Below are positions 1 through 9,089 of a stretch of DNA of 10,849 nucleotides, piece by piece. The DNA comes from Chloroflexota bacterium (lineage in GTDB: Bacteria > Chloroflexota > Dehalococcoidia > Lucifugimonadales > JADFKI01): the NCBI GenBank assembly GCA_009838595.1, contig VXRI01000252.1:1-10849 (forward strand), in the 5' to 3' direction. The notes beneath the pieces were generated by a model. It was given only the letters and a program-made list of their open reading frames with translations. It searched no databases and was not told the origin of the DNA. Within the stretch, counting starts at the first letter, position 1; each line of letters begins with the position of its first letter. A program made the translations under genes and the position numbers.

Positions 1-154
1 ATTCAATCTATAGGCTATCTCATAAATGTGATTTCCTGCGATCTTGCTCTTCGACAATCTCAGGACGAACGGAAATACGGTTGAAGTGAACTTGTCAAAT
101 CACGAGTCGGCGGATTTACGATATTTGTGGGATGACTTCTAAACAATTGCAAGC

Positions 155-158
155 AGGA
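155..158 (+). promoter_or_regulatory. Ribosome binding site deciding the folB start
   Basis: AGGA lies 7 nt upstream of ATG 166. It is too close to the alternative GTG at 160, so the ATG is the better start. Confidence 0.55.
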
Positions 159-165
159 TGTGAAT

Positions 166-552
166 ATGGGAACGACTAGCGAAAACACGGACAAAGTATT
201 TTTACACGGGCTTGTCTTCTATGGCTACCACGGAGTGAGCGCGGCGGAGAAGGCGAGGGGGCAGCGATTCATTGTGGACATAACGATGGAGTGCGACGCG
301 CGCGCAGCCGGCGCATCGGACAACCTCGAAGACGCGGTGGATTATGTCCCAGTGTACGCCATCGCCAAAGAGGCGCTCGAAGGCGAAAGCAAAGACTTGA
401 TAGAGAGTGTCGCCGAGCAGATCGCGACACGCATATTCGCCGAAACCTCCGTGAGCGTCGTCAGCATCGGCATCAAGAAGCCCGAAGTGGCAATCAAGGG
501 AAGTATCTTGTCATACGCAGGCATACAGATATACAGGCAACGGCAAGGCTGA
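166..552 (+). CDS. folB: Dihydroneopterin aldolase (FolB)
   Basis: FolB converts 7,8-dihydroneopterin to 6-hydroxymethyl-7,8-dihydropterin plus glycolaldehyde in cytosolic folate synthesis. The product of about 128 residues has the usual length and the whole family pattern. Numbered from the upstream GTG at 160, it shows the N-terminal strand LHGLVFYGYHGV followed by Glu30 (the pterin-binding glutamate region), the DYVPVY segment with the conserved Tyr62, and the C-terminal IKKPEVAIKG segment carrying the expected catalytic Lys107. The frame also opens with GTG at 160. I prefer ATG 166 because AGGA at 155-158 lies 7 nt before it but only 1 nt before the GTG. No other folate gene is in the window, so it appears as a single gene. 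It converges on the histidine kinase gene with 32 bp between stop codons. Family assignment is secure; only the start is uncertain. Confidence 0.93.
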   Translation: MGTTSENTDKVFLHGLVFYGYHGVSAAEKARGQRFIVDITMECDARAAGASDNLEDAVDYVPVYAIAKEALEGESKDLIESVAEQIATRIFAETSVSVVSIGIKKPEVAIKGSILSYAGIQIYRQRQG

Positions 553-584
553 CCCGGAACATCCGTTAGCCGCATGCAATCAAT

Positions 585-1865
585 TTACTCTGCCGCATCC
601 ATGCTTTCCGAAGCAGGGCTTGTCGGCAACACTACCCTCAGTTCAGTGTACTCGCCGCGCACGGATGCTGCGGCGACGCTGCCGCCGTGTTCGCGCACGA
701 TGTCCCACACAAGGCTGAGTCCCAAGCCGGTGTTTCGAGGTGTCTTTCGAGTGGTGTAGAACGGATTGAACATGCGCTCTTTGACTTCTTGGCTTAAGCC
801 CGTGCCGTTGTCTCGGACTAGCATAATTACACCGTCGTCCGTGCTGTCCGTGCTTACGGTGAGCTGCGGGCCGTACTCGCCTTCTGCCAGTCGGCGACGC
901 TCTGCCATTGACTCACAAGCGTTCATCACCAAGTTGATAATTGCCCGCGCGATGTCCTCCGGCACGACCTCTATTTCATCAAGTGTCGGGTTTAGATCCA
1001 AATTGACCGCAGCCTCAAAGCCGGGTTCGTACGCCTGAATCGCTTTGTGCCCCAGGTCGGTTTGCTCGATGACTAGGCGGTTCAGGTCAACCGATCGGAA
1101 GCCACCCCCAGTGCCACGATCCAGGATCATCATGGCGGACGCGATGTAGTTCAGGCGGTTGGCATGGTGCTCTATGCGCTCCATATTGCCGACGATGTCG
1201 TTGACTATCTCGACCGCTTCTTCGCGGTTGAAATCGCCGGATTCGTTCAGAAGCTCTTGCAACTCTTCTGAAAGTTCCTGCGAAGATTCTGTGAAATTGC
1301 GGATAAATTGCAGCGGGTTGCGCATCTCGTGCGCAACGCCCGATGTCAGCTCGCCCAGTTCCGCCAACTTTTGCTGGCTGATGATTCTGTCCTGGCTGTC
1401 TTGCAGATCTGCCAATGCTTGTTCCAATTCGGCGTTCCTGTCGCGCAGTTCCTCTGACAGCTGCGTTACGGTGTCGATATTGAGGGCACGAATTGAGTTC
1501 TGCCGCAGTGCTTCCAGCACGATAACCACGCTGGAAACTTCGTCGTTTCCCCAAGGCTCTACGCTATGTTCGAAATCGCCGGCACCCAGCCGTCGTATCC
1601 ACACTTCGACTTCGACTAGTCGCGGTATGTTGATCGCGATTATTATCGTATGCAGGATTAGGGGAATGTAAGCTCCGACGGACAGCGCCAATATCAGCCA
1701 GTTTCCTTGAGCTAGCGACACCACACCTGCAATTATGAGGAATATGTGCATGAACAGCATGCACAAGAGTTGCTGCACTGAGGAACGGCGGATGCTGAAC
1801 TTCGACATTCTTAATGGGTCGTTGGCATCATGTCGCTCGTCCAATCGGCTAGCATGTTGCTTCAT
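585..1865 (-). CDS. Membrane-bound sensor histidine kinase
   Basis: This 426-residue protein is a two-component sensor kinase that should autophosphorylate on His and pass the phosphate to a response regulator. In order it shows two hydrophobic helices (about residues 33-53 and 56-79) with almost no loop between them, a HAMP-like stretch (80-130), a coiled coil (134-165), a HisKA helix with the H-box GVAHEMRNP (His179), and a HATPase_c domain. That domain has the N-box NLVMNAC (Asn311, Asn315), the G1 box DNGTG (352-356), the F box FNPFYTT and the G2 box TGLGLS (379-384). All catalytic motifs look intact. There is no extracytoplasmic sensory domain, so the signal is probably sensed in the membrane or by a partner. 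No response regulator lies beside it, which makes it an orphan kinase. AGGAG (minus strand, 1874-1878) sits 8 nt before the ATG, supporting the start. Signal and target are unknown. Confidence 0.93.
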   Translation of the reverse strand: MKQHASRLDERHDANDPLRMSKFSIRRSSVQQLLCMLFMHIFLIIAGVVSLAQGNWLILALSVGAYIPLILHTIIIAINIPRLVEVEVWIRRLGAGDFEHSVEPWGNDEVSSVVIVLEALRQNSIRALNIDTVTQLSEELRDRNAELEQALADLQDSQDRIISQQKLAELGELTSGVAHEMRNPLQFIRNFTESSQELSEELQELLNESGDFNREEAVEIVNDIVGNMERIEHHANRLNYIASAMMILDRGTGGGFRSVDLNRLVIEQTDLGHKAIQAYEPGFEAAVNLDLNPTLDEIEVVPEDIARAIINLVMNACESMAERRRLAEGEYGPQLTVSTDSTDDGVIMLVRDNGTGLSQEVKERMFNPFYTTRKTPRNTGLGLSLVWDIVREHGGSVAAASVRGEYTELRVVLPTSPASESMDAAE

Positions 1866-1906
1866 TTGCGCGGCTCCTGCTCGGCTTGCTCAAAAATTCG
1901 CAAACT

Positions 1907-1936
1907 ATTATAGAACAACAGAAACCGTCGTGTAAC
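1907..1936 (-). promoter_or_regulatory. Candidate sigma70-type promoter of the histidine kinase gene
   Basis: On the minus strand a perfect -10 TATAAT (1907-1912) is preceded, after an 18-bp spacer, by GTTACA (1931-1936, four of six matches to TTGACA). Transcription would start near 1900, giving a leader of about 35 nt that contains the AGGAG ribosome site. The position fits the gene; promoter activity is inferred. Confidence 0.5.
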
Positions 1937-2070
1937 GGAGATTTTGCGTTCAAATGCTAACGGCGAAGAACTAACCACGCAGAGAACTCACAACAGATTA
2001 CGGCGTGAACACAAGGATGGCGTGTGCCCAAATGGTCCGCGTTGGCTGCTACACGCAATAGAGACATGGG
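1937..2070. other. Intergenic region with no recognisable gene
   Basis: This stretch lies between the end of the MBL-fold gene and the promoter of the histidine kinase gene, both on the minus strand. A 66-codon plus-strand frame at 1944-2144 crosses into the MBL gene and has no family-like features. I see no strong terminator hairpin with a T-run. Nothing further can be supported. Confidence 0.5.
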
Positions 2071-2889
2071 CTATGATGCGCCCTGTATGTGAGCAATATA
2101 TCGCGTCGCGGACTGGCGCACGGCGTCCTTGGCATCCTGCATAACATTGCGCCCCCACCAGCCGCCGTATATGCGTTCGAACTCATACGGCTCGACTGAC
2201 GCGACGATTCGTCCGATTTCAGGCGCGGACAGGGGAATAAGGTTCGGATAGCTGGTCATAAAGCTGACGAATCGCCTATCCGGCACGACGGTGATGCTGT
2301 CTCCTACGAAGAGTGCTCCCTTTCCGTCCGCGCCGCCAGCCCAATGCAGCACTGCACTGCCCTCGAAGTGTCCGCCGCACTGAATCAGCGTCGCTCCGGG
2401 CATAATTTCCAACGGTTCGCCATCCCAATACTGGATGTTGGCGTGTGGGCGCATCACATGCTCGCGGTCCGCCTCCGGGATGATGATCTCAGCGTCGTCG
2501 AACGCGAGACTCCAGCTCACCATGCTGTCGTAAAAATGCGGATGCGAGAAGCAGATAGCCTGTATGCCGCCCAGCGCGTTGATCGCTGCGATGGCGCTGT
2601 CGTCCAGCAGGCTGATGCAGTCGTACAGCACATTGCCGCCGGGCGTTTGCAGCAATAGAGCGCGCTGTCCGATGGAAAACGACGGAGTCATGCCGATGCC
2701 GGTCAAGCGCGGTTCTATCTGGCGGACTTCATTGATGTAACCTTGCGCCTTGAGTTCCGCCATCGTGGTCCATTGTTGCCCATCCCAGCCCACATATTGG
2801 CGTGGGTCGTCGCAGATCGGGCAGTTTTGCGGCAGCGACTCGCTCTCCGCGAACTCCACGCCGCAGGTCTTGCAAATGTAGTTCGTCAT
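2071..2889 (-). CDS. Zinc-ribbon plus metallo-beta-lactamase-fold hydrolase
   Basis: The 272-residue product starts with a rubredoxin-like zinc ribbon (Cys6-x2-Cys9 and Cys23-x2-Cys26) and continues as an MBL-fold domain. The metal-site segments are a shortened SHPHFYDS version of the HxHxDH motif (His116, His118, Asp121), GGHFEGS (His174), and VGDS (Asp197, the usual bridging aspartate). The end, YGGWWGRNV, lacks the last histidine found in many MBL enzymes, so the metal site may be atypical. Similar zinc-ribbon/MBL proteins of unknown substrate are known to me from bacterial genomes. The frame is open up to 3024, but that would overlap the divergent ATPase gene. The inner ATG at 2889 begins exactly at the zinc ribbon and lies only 4 nt from the predicted transcription start, so a nearly leaderless mRNA is possible. 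The fold is confident; the reaction is unknown. Confidence 0.85.
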   Translation of the reverse strand: MTNYICKTCGVEFAESESLPQNCPICDDPRQYVGWDGQQWTTMAELKAQGYINEVRQIEPRLTGIGMTPSFSIGQRALLLQTPGGNVLYDCISLLDDSAIAAINALGGIQAICFSHPHFYDSMVSWSLAFDDAEIIIPEADREHVMRPHANIQYWDGEPLEIMPGATLIQCGGHFEGSAVLHWAGGADGKGALFVGDSITVVPDRRFVSFMTSYPNLIPLSAPEIGRIVASVEPYEFERIYGGWWGRNVMQDAKDAVRQSATRYIAHIQGAS

Positions 2890-2899
2890 AGTGATTTGC

Positions 2900-2908
2900 A
2901 GTATATCA
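2900..2908 (-). promoter_or_regulatory. Extended -10 promoter for the MBL-fold gene
   Basis: The minus strand reads TGATATACT, an extended -10 (TG-n-TATACT) that can work without a good -35. Transcription would start near 2893, leaving about 4 nt before ATG 2889. I see no Shine-Dalgarno sequence there. Inferred. Confidence 0.4.
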
Positions 2909-2960
2909 GCAATTGCAACTAAATGGATGAACGAGATAAGCGGTATAAAGCGCGTGTATC

Positions 2961-2990
2961 TCGTCAGCCGTCGCGAATGTCTGATATGAT
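2961..2990 (+). promoter_or_regulatory. Candidate promoter of the MoxR-like ATPase gene
   Basis: TATGAT at 2985-2990 (five of six matches to TATAAT) is preceded by TGA, making an extended -10. TCGTCA (2961-2966) lies 18 bp upstream as a partial -35. The predicted start near 2997 would give a leader of about 48 nt ending in the strong GGAGG ribosome site. It lies back to back with the minus-strand promoter at 2900-2908. Confidence 0.42.
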
Positions 2991-2996
2991 TGGTTT

Positions 2997-3019
2997 GCCA
3001 ATTTGAACATGCCAATTTG
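2997..3019 (+). repeat. Direct repeat GCCAATTTG in the divergent promoter region
   Basis: GCCAATTTG occurs at 2997-3005 and again at 3011-3019, a period of 14 bp. It overlaps the predicted transcription start and leader of the ATPase gene. It could be an operator for a regulator binding tandem sites or a chance repeat; no regulator gene is adjacent. Confidence 0.5.
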
Positions 3020-3033
3020 TACACAATGGGACG

Positions 3034-3038
3034 GGAGG
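3034..3038 (+). promoter_or_regulatory. Strong ribosome binding site of the MoxR-like ATPase gene
   Basis: GGAGG lies 6 nt before ATG 3045. It decides the start against the upstream in-frame TTG at 3003 and ATG at 3009, which have no such site. Confidence 0.75.
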
Positions 3039-3044
3039 GTGAAA

Positions 3045-4439
3045 ATGCCTGACAAGGCGAGCACTGTCGGGGAATTGCGAGAGAGCGGTTACAAGCCCCT
3101 GACTGTACGCGAAGAAATCCGCAACAACCTCATCAGCAAGATTCAGGCGGGCGAAGACCTCTTTCCAGGCATAATCGGATTCAGCGACACGGTGATACCG
3201 CAGTTGGAGAATGCCATACTCGCCGGGCAGGACATCATCTTGCTGGGCGAGCGCGGACAGGCGAAGTCGCGGCTCATACGGCATATGGTGTCGCTGTTAG
3301 ACGAGGAAATCCCTGTCATTGCCAACTGTGAACTGAACTGCGATCCGCTCGACCCGATTTGCTACGAGTGCAAGCAAATGATCGCCCGCGACGGCGATGC
3401 CGCAAAAGTTTCGTGGCTGCACCGCGACGAGCGTTACAGCGAAAAGCTTGCAACGCCTGACATCACCGTTGCTGATCTAATCGGCGAAGTCGATCCGATA
3501 AAGGTCGCGGAGGGGCGCTACCTTTCCGACGAACTGACGATACACTACGGGCTGATACCGCGCACGAACAGGGGCATATTTTGCATCAACGAGCTGCCCG
3601 ATCTGTCGGAGCGAATTCAGGTTAGCTTGTTCAACCTGATGCAGGAGCGCGACATTCAGATTAAGGGTTATCGCATTATGCTGCCGCTCGATGTGTTCCT
3701 GGTTTCGACTGCGAATCCGGAAGACTATACGAACCGCGGCCGCATCATTACTCCGCTTAAGGACCGTTACGGAGCGCAGATACGCACGCACTATCCGCGT
3801 TCTTTGGACGACGAAATCGGCATCGTAGAGCAGGAATACGCGCACTTTGACGACACCGACAGCCGAGTCAGCGTGCCGCAATATATGCGCGAGATTATTG
3901 CCGAGTTTACCACATTGGCACGCCGCAGCCCGGACATCAACCAGAGATCCGGTGTCAGTCTGCGGGTATCTATTGCCAACTACGAGACTATGCTTAGCGC
4001 CGCGTTCAAGCGCAGCCTGCGGCATAACGAACTGGCGTCGCCGCGCGTAAGCGACCTACCGGCGCTGGTAGCGTCCACGACGGGCAAAATAGAGATGGAA
4101 AGCGTTGAAGAGGGCCGAGAGTTCCGCGTCATCGAAGATCTGGTGAAAAAGGCGGTGCTGAACACATTTGGCCGCTACTACCAGCCGCGCCAATTCGCCG
4201 ACTTGACTGACTTGTTCGAGGAAGGGCTAACTATCGAATGTGGCAGTGACAAGTCGTCCATGGATTACCTGCATGGCTACGCCGGCATGGGCGAAGCAGC
4301 CGATCTAATCAAAGACATCGAGCAGTCTGAGGAAGCGTCGGCAATCGCGTCCGCTGTGGAATTCATATTGGAAGGTTTGCATCTGAACCGCCGTCTGAAC
4401 TGCGACAGGGTCGGCGGGCAGTATATTTATAGCGGGTGA
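3045..4439 (+). CDS. MoxR/Mg-chelatase-type AAA+ ATPase
   Basis: The 464-residue protein is an AAA+ ATPase of the MoxR/magnesium-chelatase I-subunit group. Such proteins act as ring-shaped chaperones that remodel or load cofactors into partner proteins, usually together with a von Willebrand factor A (VWA) protein. It shows Walker A GERGQAKS (residues 68-75), a Walker B-like IFCINELPD with Asn182-Glu183 in place of Asp-Glu, sensor 1 STANPED (Asn224), an arginine-finger candidate in PLKDR (Arg241), and a C-terminal helical lid. Between Walker A and B are four cysteines (95, 99, 106, 109; C-x3-C-x6-C-x2-C) that could bind a metal. INELPDL and the PLKDR..IRTHYP stretch are typical of this subgroup as I know it, so the Asn is probably normal for it. 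No VWA gene follows; the next genes are a HicA/HicB-like pair. Start at 3045 is set by GGAGG 6 nt upstream. The physiological substrate is unknown. Confidence 0.88.
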   Translation: MPDKASTVGELRESGYKPLTVREEIRNNLISKIQAGEDLFPGIIGFSDTVIPQLENAILAGQDIILLGERGQAKSRLIRHMVSLLDEEIPVIANCELNCDPLDPICYECKQMIARDGDAAKVSWLHRDERYSEKLATPDITVADLIGEVDPIKVAEGRYLSDELTIHYGLIPRTNRGIFCINELPDLSERIQVSLFNLMQERDIQIKGYRIMLPLDVFLVSTANPEDYTNRGRIITPLKDRYGAQIRTHYPRSLDDEIGIVEQEYAHFDDTDSRVSVPQYMREIIAEFTTLARRSPDINQRSGVSLRVSIANYETMLSAAFKRSLRHNELASPRVSDLPALVASTTGKIEMESVEEGREFRVIEDLVKKAVLNTFGRYYQPRQFADLTDLFEEGLTIECGSDKSSMDYLHGYAGMGEAADLIKDIEQSEEASAIASAVEFILEGLHLNRRLNCDRVGGQYIYSG

Positions 4440-4441
4440 GG

Positions 4442-4538
4442 ATGTTGGATGCTCAATGGTGTGGTGATGAATCGAAGGCGGCGGCTGAGCGCATGACGCA
4501 GGGTGCCTTGCATAATATAGATAGCCTTTGCGGACATA
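4442..4538 (+). pseudogene. Displaced 5' end of the HicA-like gene (frameshifted)
   Basis: A frame opening at ATG 4442 (also ATG 4493) reads ...MTQGALHNI up to 4519 and then leaves the HicA frame. The HicA frame itself has a TAG at 4518-4520 and then reads IAFADIM into ATG 4539. Dropping one copy of the tandem ATAG at 4517-4524 joins them as LHNIAFADIMNVARSFGF, which resembles the usual N-terminal helix of this family. The 97 bp therefore look like the original 5' part of the gene. Alternatively the region is only leader: CATAAT (4511-4516) and TATAGA (4516-4521) resemble -10 boxes. The family resemblance is from memory, not from an alignment. Confidence 0.5.
4517..4524 (+). repeat. 4-bp tandem duplication ATAG-ATAG
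   Basis: Two adjacent copies of ATAG create a TAG stop in the HicA-like frame. Removal of either copy gives one continuous frame from ATG 4442 or 4493 through 4775. This is the pattern of slipped-strand duplication. Two units is short for a phase-variable tract. Confidence 0.6.
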
Positions 4539-4775
4539 ATGAATGTCGCGCGGAGTTTTGGCTTTCAAGTTACGCGCGTTTCGGGAAGCCACTATATCCT
4601 TAAAAAACGTCCTGGTGTTCCTGAATTAGTGAACCTGCAGCCACGCAGAAATGATGCCAAACCCTATCAAATTAGACAATTCATAGATGTTGTCGATAAG
4701 TACAATCTATATCTGACGGCTAAATCTGGCGGGCGAATAGATGAAAGATTATTACATCAATATCTTCTATTCTGA
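4539..4775 (+). CDS. HicA-like mRNA interferase toxin (possibly N-terminally shortened)
   Basis: HicA toxins are small double-stranded-RNA-binding-fold ribonucleases that cut mRNA and are neutralised by HicB. This 78-residue product contains FGFQVTRVSGSHYI with the catalytic-type His18 in GSH, then VNLQP and AKPYQIRQFIDVVDKYNL, the typical second half of a family of HicA-like proteins. From ATG 4539 the first helix is reduced to MNVARSFGF. Upstream codons (IAFAD) continue the family pattern until a TAG at 4518-4520 caused by the ATAG duplication. I see no good ribosome site before 4539. The gene overlaps the HicB-like gene by 35 bp, the usual toxin-first arrangement with translational coupling. 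It may be inactive, or made from the internal start. The annotation hicA is by resemblance only. Confidence 0.68.
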   Translation: MNVARSFGFQVTRVSGSHYILKKRPGVPELVNLQPRRNDAKPYQIRQFIDVVDKYNLYLTAKSGGRIDERLLHQYLLF

Positions 4776-4968
4776 AGAGGATGAATCGTATGTGGCGGAC
4801 ATCCCAGACCTTGTGTATTGCTCGGCGTTTGGTGATACGCAGGAAGAAGCGCTTGCTGAAGTACGGATAGCCAAGGACGGTTGGCTGGCAGCCGCGCGTA
4901 AGTCGGGCAAACCAGTTCCTACTCCATCATACCGTCCTGCCATCCATCAAGTCGGCATGATCGAATAG
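4741..4968 (+). CDS. HicB-like antitoxin (short form)
   Basis: The 75-residue product matches the HicB N-terminal half-RNase-H fold: MKDYYINIFYSEEDESYVADIPDL, then CSAFGDTQEEALAEVRIAKDGWLAAARKSGKPVPTP (quoted here in segments as residues 1-24 and 27-62). Antitoxins of this type bind HicA and mask its active site. The protein ends right after the core domain, so it has no C-terminal helix-turn-helix or ribbon-helix-helix DNA-binding domain; autoregulation, if any, would need another route. It starts inside the HicA-like gene (35-bp overlap), so both should be made from one mRNA. The frame is intact even though the toxin frame appears damaged. Alternatively it is an orphan HicB-like protein with another partner. 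Confidence 0.78.
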   Translation: MKDYYINIFYSEEDESYVADIPDLVYCSAFGDTQEEALAEVRIAKDGWLAAARKSGKPVPTPSYRPAIHQVGMIE

Positions 4969-4993
4969 TTGGCGTGGCAATAGCGCCAGCCAA
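4969..4993 (+). promoter_or_regulatory. Bulged hairpin between the hicB-like gene and valS
   Basis: TTGGC-g-TGGC (4969-4978) pairs perfectly with GCCAGCCAA (4985-4993), apart from one bulged G at 4974, around the 6-nt loop AATAGC. It begins directly after the hicB-like stop and ends 6 nt before the valS ribosome site. There is no T-run, so it is not a standard intrinsic terminator. It could be an mRNA processing or stability element, a leader structure, or an operator. Confidence 0.5.
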
Positions 4994-4999
4994 ATTGAC

Positions 5000-5008
5000 A
5001 GGTAGGGA
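5000..5008 (+). promoter_or_regulatory. Ribosome binding site of valS
   Basis: AGGTAGGGA lies 4-9 nt before ATG 5013. It favours that start over the in-frame GTG at 4974, which falls inside the hairpin. Confidence 0.6.
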
Positions 5009-5012
5009 ATAC

Positions 5013-7712
<2,700 letters not shown>

Positions 7713-7795
7713 TGTCGCCCGAGTGTAAGCTCGCTATGCAATCATCCACGCATTACGCGGCAGGCAAGCCGTTCGTCTCGCCTGAGGCATAGCCC

Positions 7796-9085
7796 ATGTA
7801 CAATCGCGTAATGCGTCCGGTTAATCGTATATTTCCGCAGGTGGGACGGAATGGCAGAATTGTCATTCTTGCCGCTGCGCTGCGCACGCTTGACTACGGA
7901 TTCATTAGCGTATTCCTTGGCGTGTATCTGTCTCTGCTGGGTTTCGGGGTGATTCAGGCGACCCTGATATTCAGCTCGATTATGGCAGGAAGCGCACTGT
8001 CGAACTTCCTCGCCACATTCTGGGGCGATAGGATCGGACGCAAGCGAATGTTCATTGCGATGTCTGTGCTGATGGTCGGCGGTGGCGTGGTCTTCTCGAT
8101 TTCGTCAGATTACATAGTACTGCTGATTGTAGGCGTGTTCGCGGTAACGACATCCGGCGGCGGCGACCGAACGGCGTTCATCTCGCTGGATACGGCAGTG
8201 CTTGCGGAGAATACCAACCCCTCGCAGCGCACCGTGGCGTTCAGCTGTTACAACCTCGCGACCATATTCACGCGCGCGCTTGGCTCAATGATGATTGGGC
8301 TGCCTGTGCTAATTCAGCATGACCTGATACAGCAGTTTTGGGTTATCGACGAGATTGATTCGTACAAGGTGATGTTCGTGCTGTATGCCGTGGTTGCTGC
8401 GGTGGGCATTCCTCTGTACGCCCGGTTGTCTCCTGATGTGGAAGTGCGCCGCAGGGATTCTAGCGATGCTGATGCGCAGCAGAATGCGCCAACGCTTCCC
8501 GCAGGCACGCCATCCGCGCGTGGCTTGATTTACAGAATGACCGGACTATCGATACTTGACGCGTTTGGTGGCGGGTTCGCGGTGCGGGCGTTCGTCTCGT
8601 ACTGGTTCGTGACTCAGTTCGGTATCGACTTGCTCGAAGTAACGGGTAGTTTCTTCGCCGCGCAAGTGCTGAATGTGGTGTCGGTCGCCCTTGCCGCACC
8701 AGTCGCCAAGCGTATTGGGCTGGTAAACACGATGGCGTTCACACAGGTCGCGGCGAACTTGATGTTCATAGGCTTGGCGCTTTCGTCTGAAGTGTGGCTT
8801 GCCGTGGCGTTTTACCTGCTGCATGAAGTCTGCAACGATATGGATGTGCCAGCTCGCCAGTCCTACACAATGGCAATCGTCCCTGCCGAGTCTCGCACTG
8901 CAATGGCAAGCATGAACAATCTTGGCCGCAATCTCGCGCAGACAATCAGCCCAGCCGCCGCCGGCGTAATCGCAGGAATCGCGTACCTTGGCGCGCCGTT
9001 CCTAGTTGGCGCCTTTGTCAAGCTCGTGTACAACGGGCTGCTTCTACAGATGTTCCGAGGCATCAAACCGCCGGAAGAGATCTAA
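7796..9085 (+). CDS. Major facilitator superfamily (MFS) transporter
   Basis: This 429-residue inner-membrane protein has about 12 hydrophobic helices in two halves. The MFS motif A lies in the loop between helices 2 and 3 (GDRIGRKR, residues 77-84), and a hydrophilic, Ser/Asp/Ala/Pro-rich central loop lies around residues 208-240. The second half carries a conserved-looking stretch at about 340-380 (ARQSYTMAIVPAESR, then NNLGRNLAQ). It should be a proton-coupled secondary transporter, but nothing in the sequence identifies the substrate; efflux of small molecules is one possibility. GAGG at 7784-7787 lies 8 nt before ATG 7796, supporting this start over the inner ATG at 7811. It follows valS on the same strand after 83 bp with no clear terminator, so partial read-through is possible. 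An inverted-repeat element begins 5 bp after its stop. Confidence 0.9.
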   Translation: MYNRVMRPVNRIFPQVGRNGRIVILAAALRTLDYGFISVFLGVYLSLLGFGVIQATLIFSSIMAGSALSNFLATFWGDRIGRKRMFIAMSVLMVGGGVVFSISSDYIVLLIVGVFAVTTSGGGDRTAFISLDTAVLAENTNPSQRTVAFSCYNLATIFTRALGSMMIGLPVLIQHDLIQQFWVIDEIDSYKVMFVLYAVVAAVGIPLYARLSPDVEVRRRDSSDADAQQNAPTLPAGTPSARGLIYRMTGLSILDAFGGGFAVRAFVSYWFVTQFGIDLLEVTGSFFAAQVLNVVSVALAAPVAKRIGLVNTMAFTQVAANLMFIGLALSSEVWLAVAFYLLHEVCNDMDVPARQSYTMAIVPAESRTAMASMNNLGRNLAQTISPAAAGVIAGIAYLGAPFLVGAFVKLVYNGLLLQMFRGIKPPEEI

Positions 9086-9089
9086 GGAG

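Noticed and set aside
92..122. Promoter-like pair TTGTCA and TACGAT ahead of folB
   Set aside because: The spacer is 19 bp and the -10 is poor (four of six). Too weak to list as a feature.
32..142. Open frame of about 36 codons ending in WDDF-stop upstream of folB, possibly the tail of an upstream gene
   Set aside because: It has a stop at 29-31, no clear start or ribosome site, and no recognisable family. It could be the end of a frameshifted gene but cannot be supported.
1944..2144. 66-codon plus-strand frame in the gap before the MBL gene
   Set aside because: It crosses the 3' end of the MBL gene on the other strand, has no ribosome site and has low-complexity composition.
2890..3024. 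N-terminal extension of the MBL protein to 3024
   Set aside because: It would overlap the divergent ATPase leader and both promoter signals. The inner ATG 2889 starts exactly at the zinc ribbon.
4440..5012. T-box riboswitch upstream of valS
   Set aside because: The space is filled by the HicA/HicB-like genes. I see neither a T-box consensus nor an antiterminator/terminator pair.
7713..7795. Weak stems (CGAG/CTCG and CAGGC/GCCTG) between valS and the MFS gene
   Set aside because: Stems of only 4-5 bp with no T-run; not convincing as a terminator or a regulatory structure.
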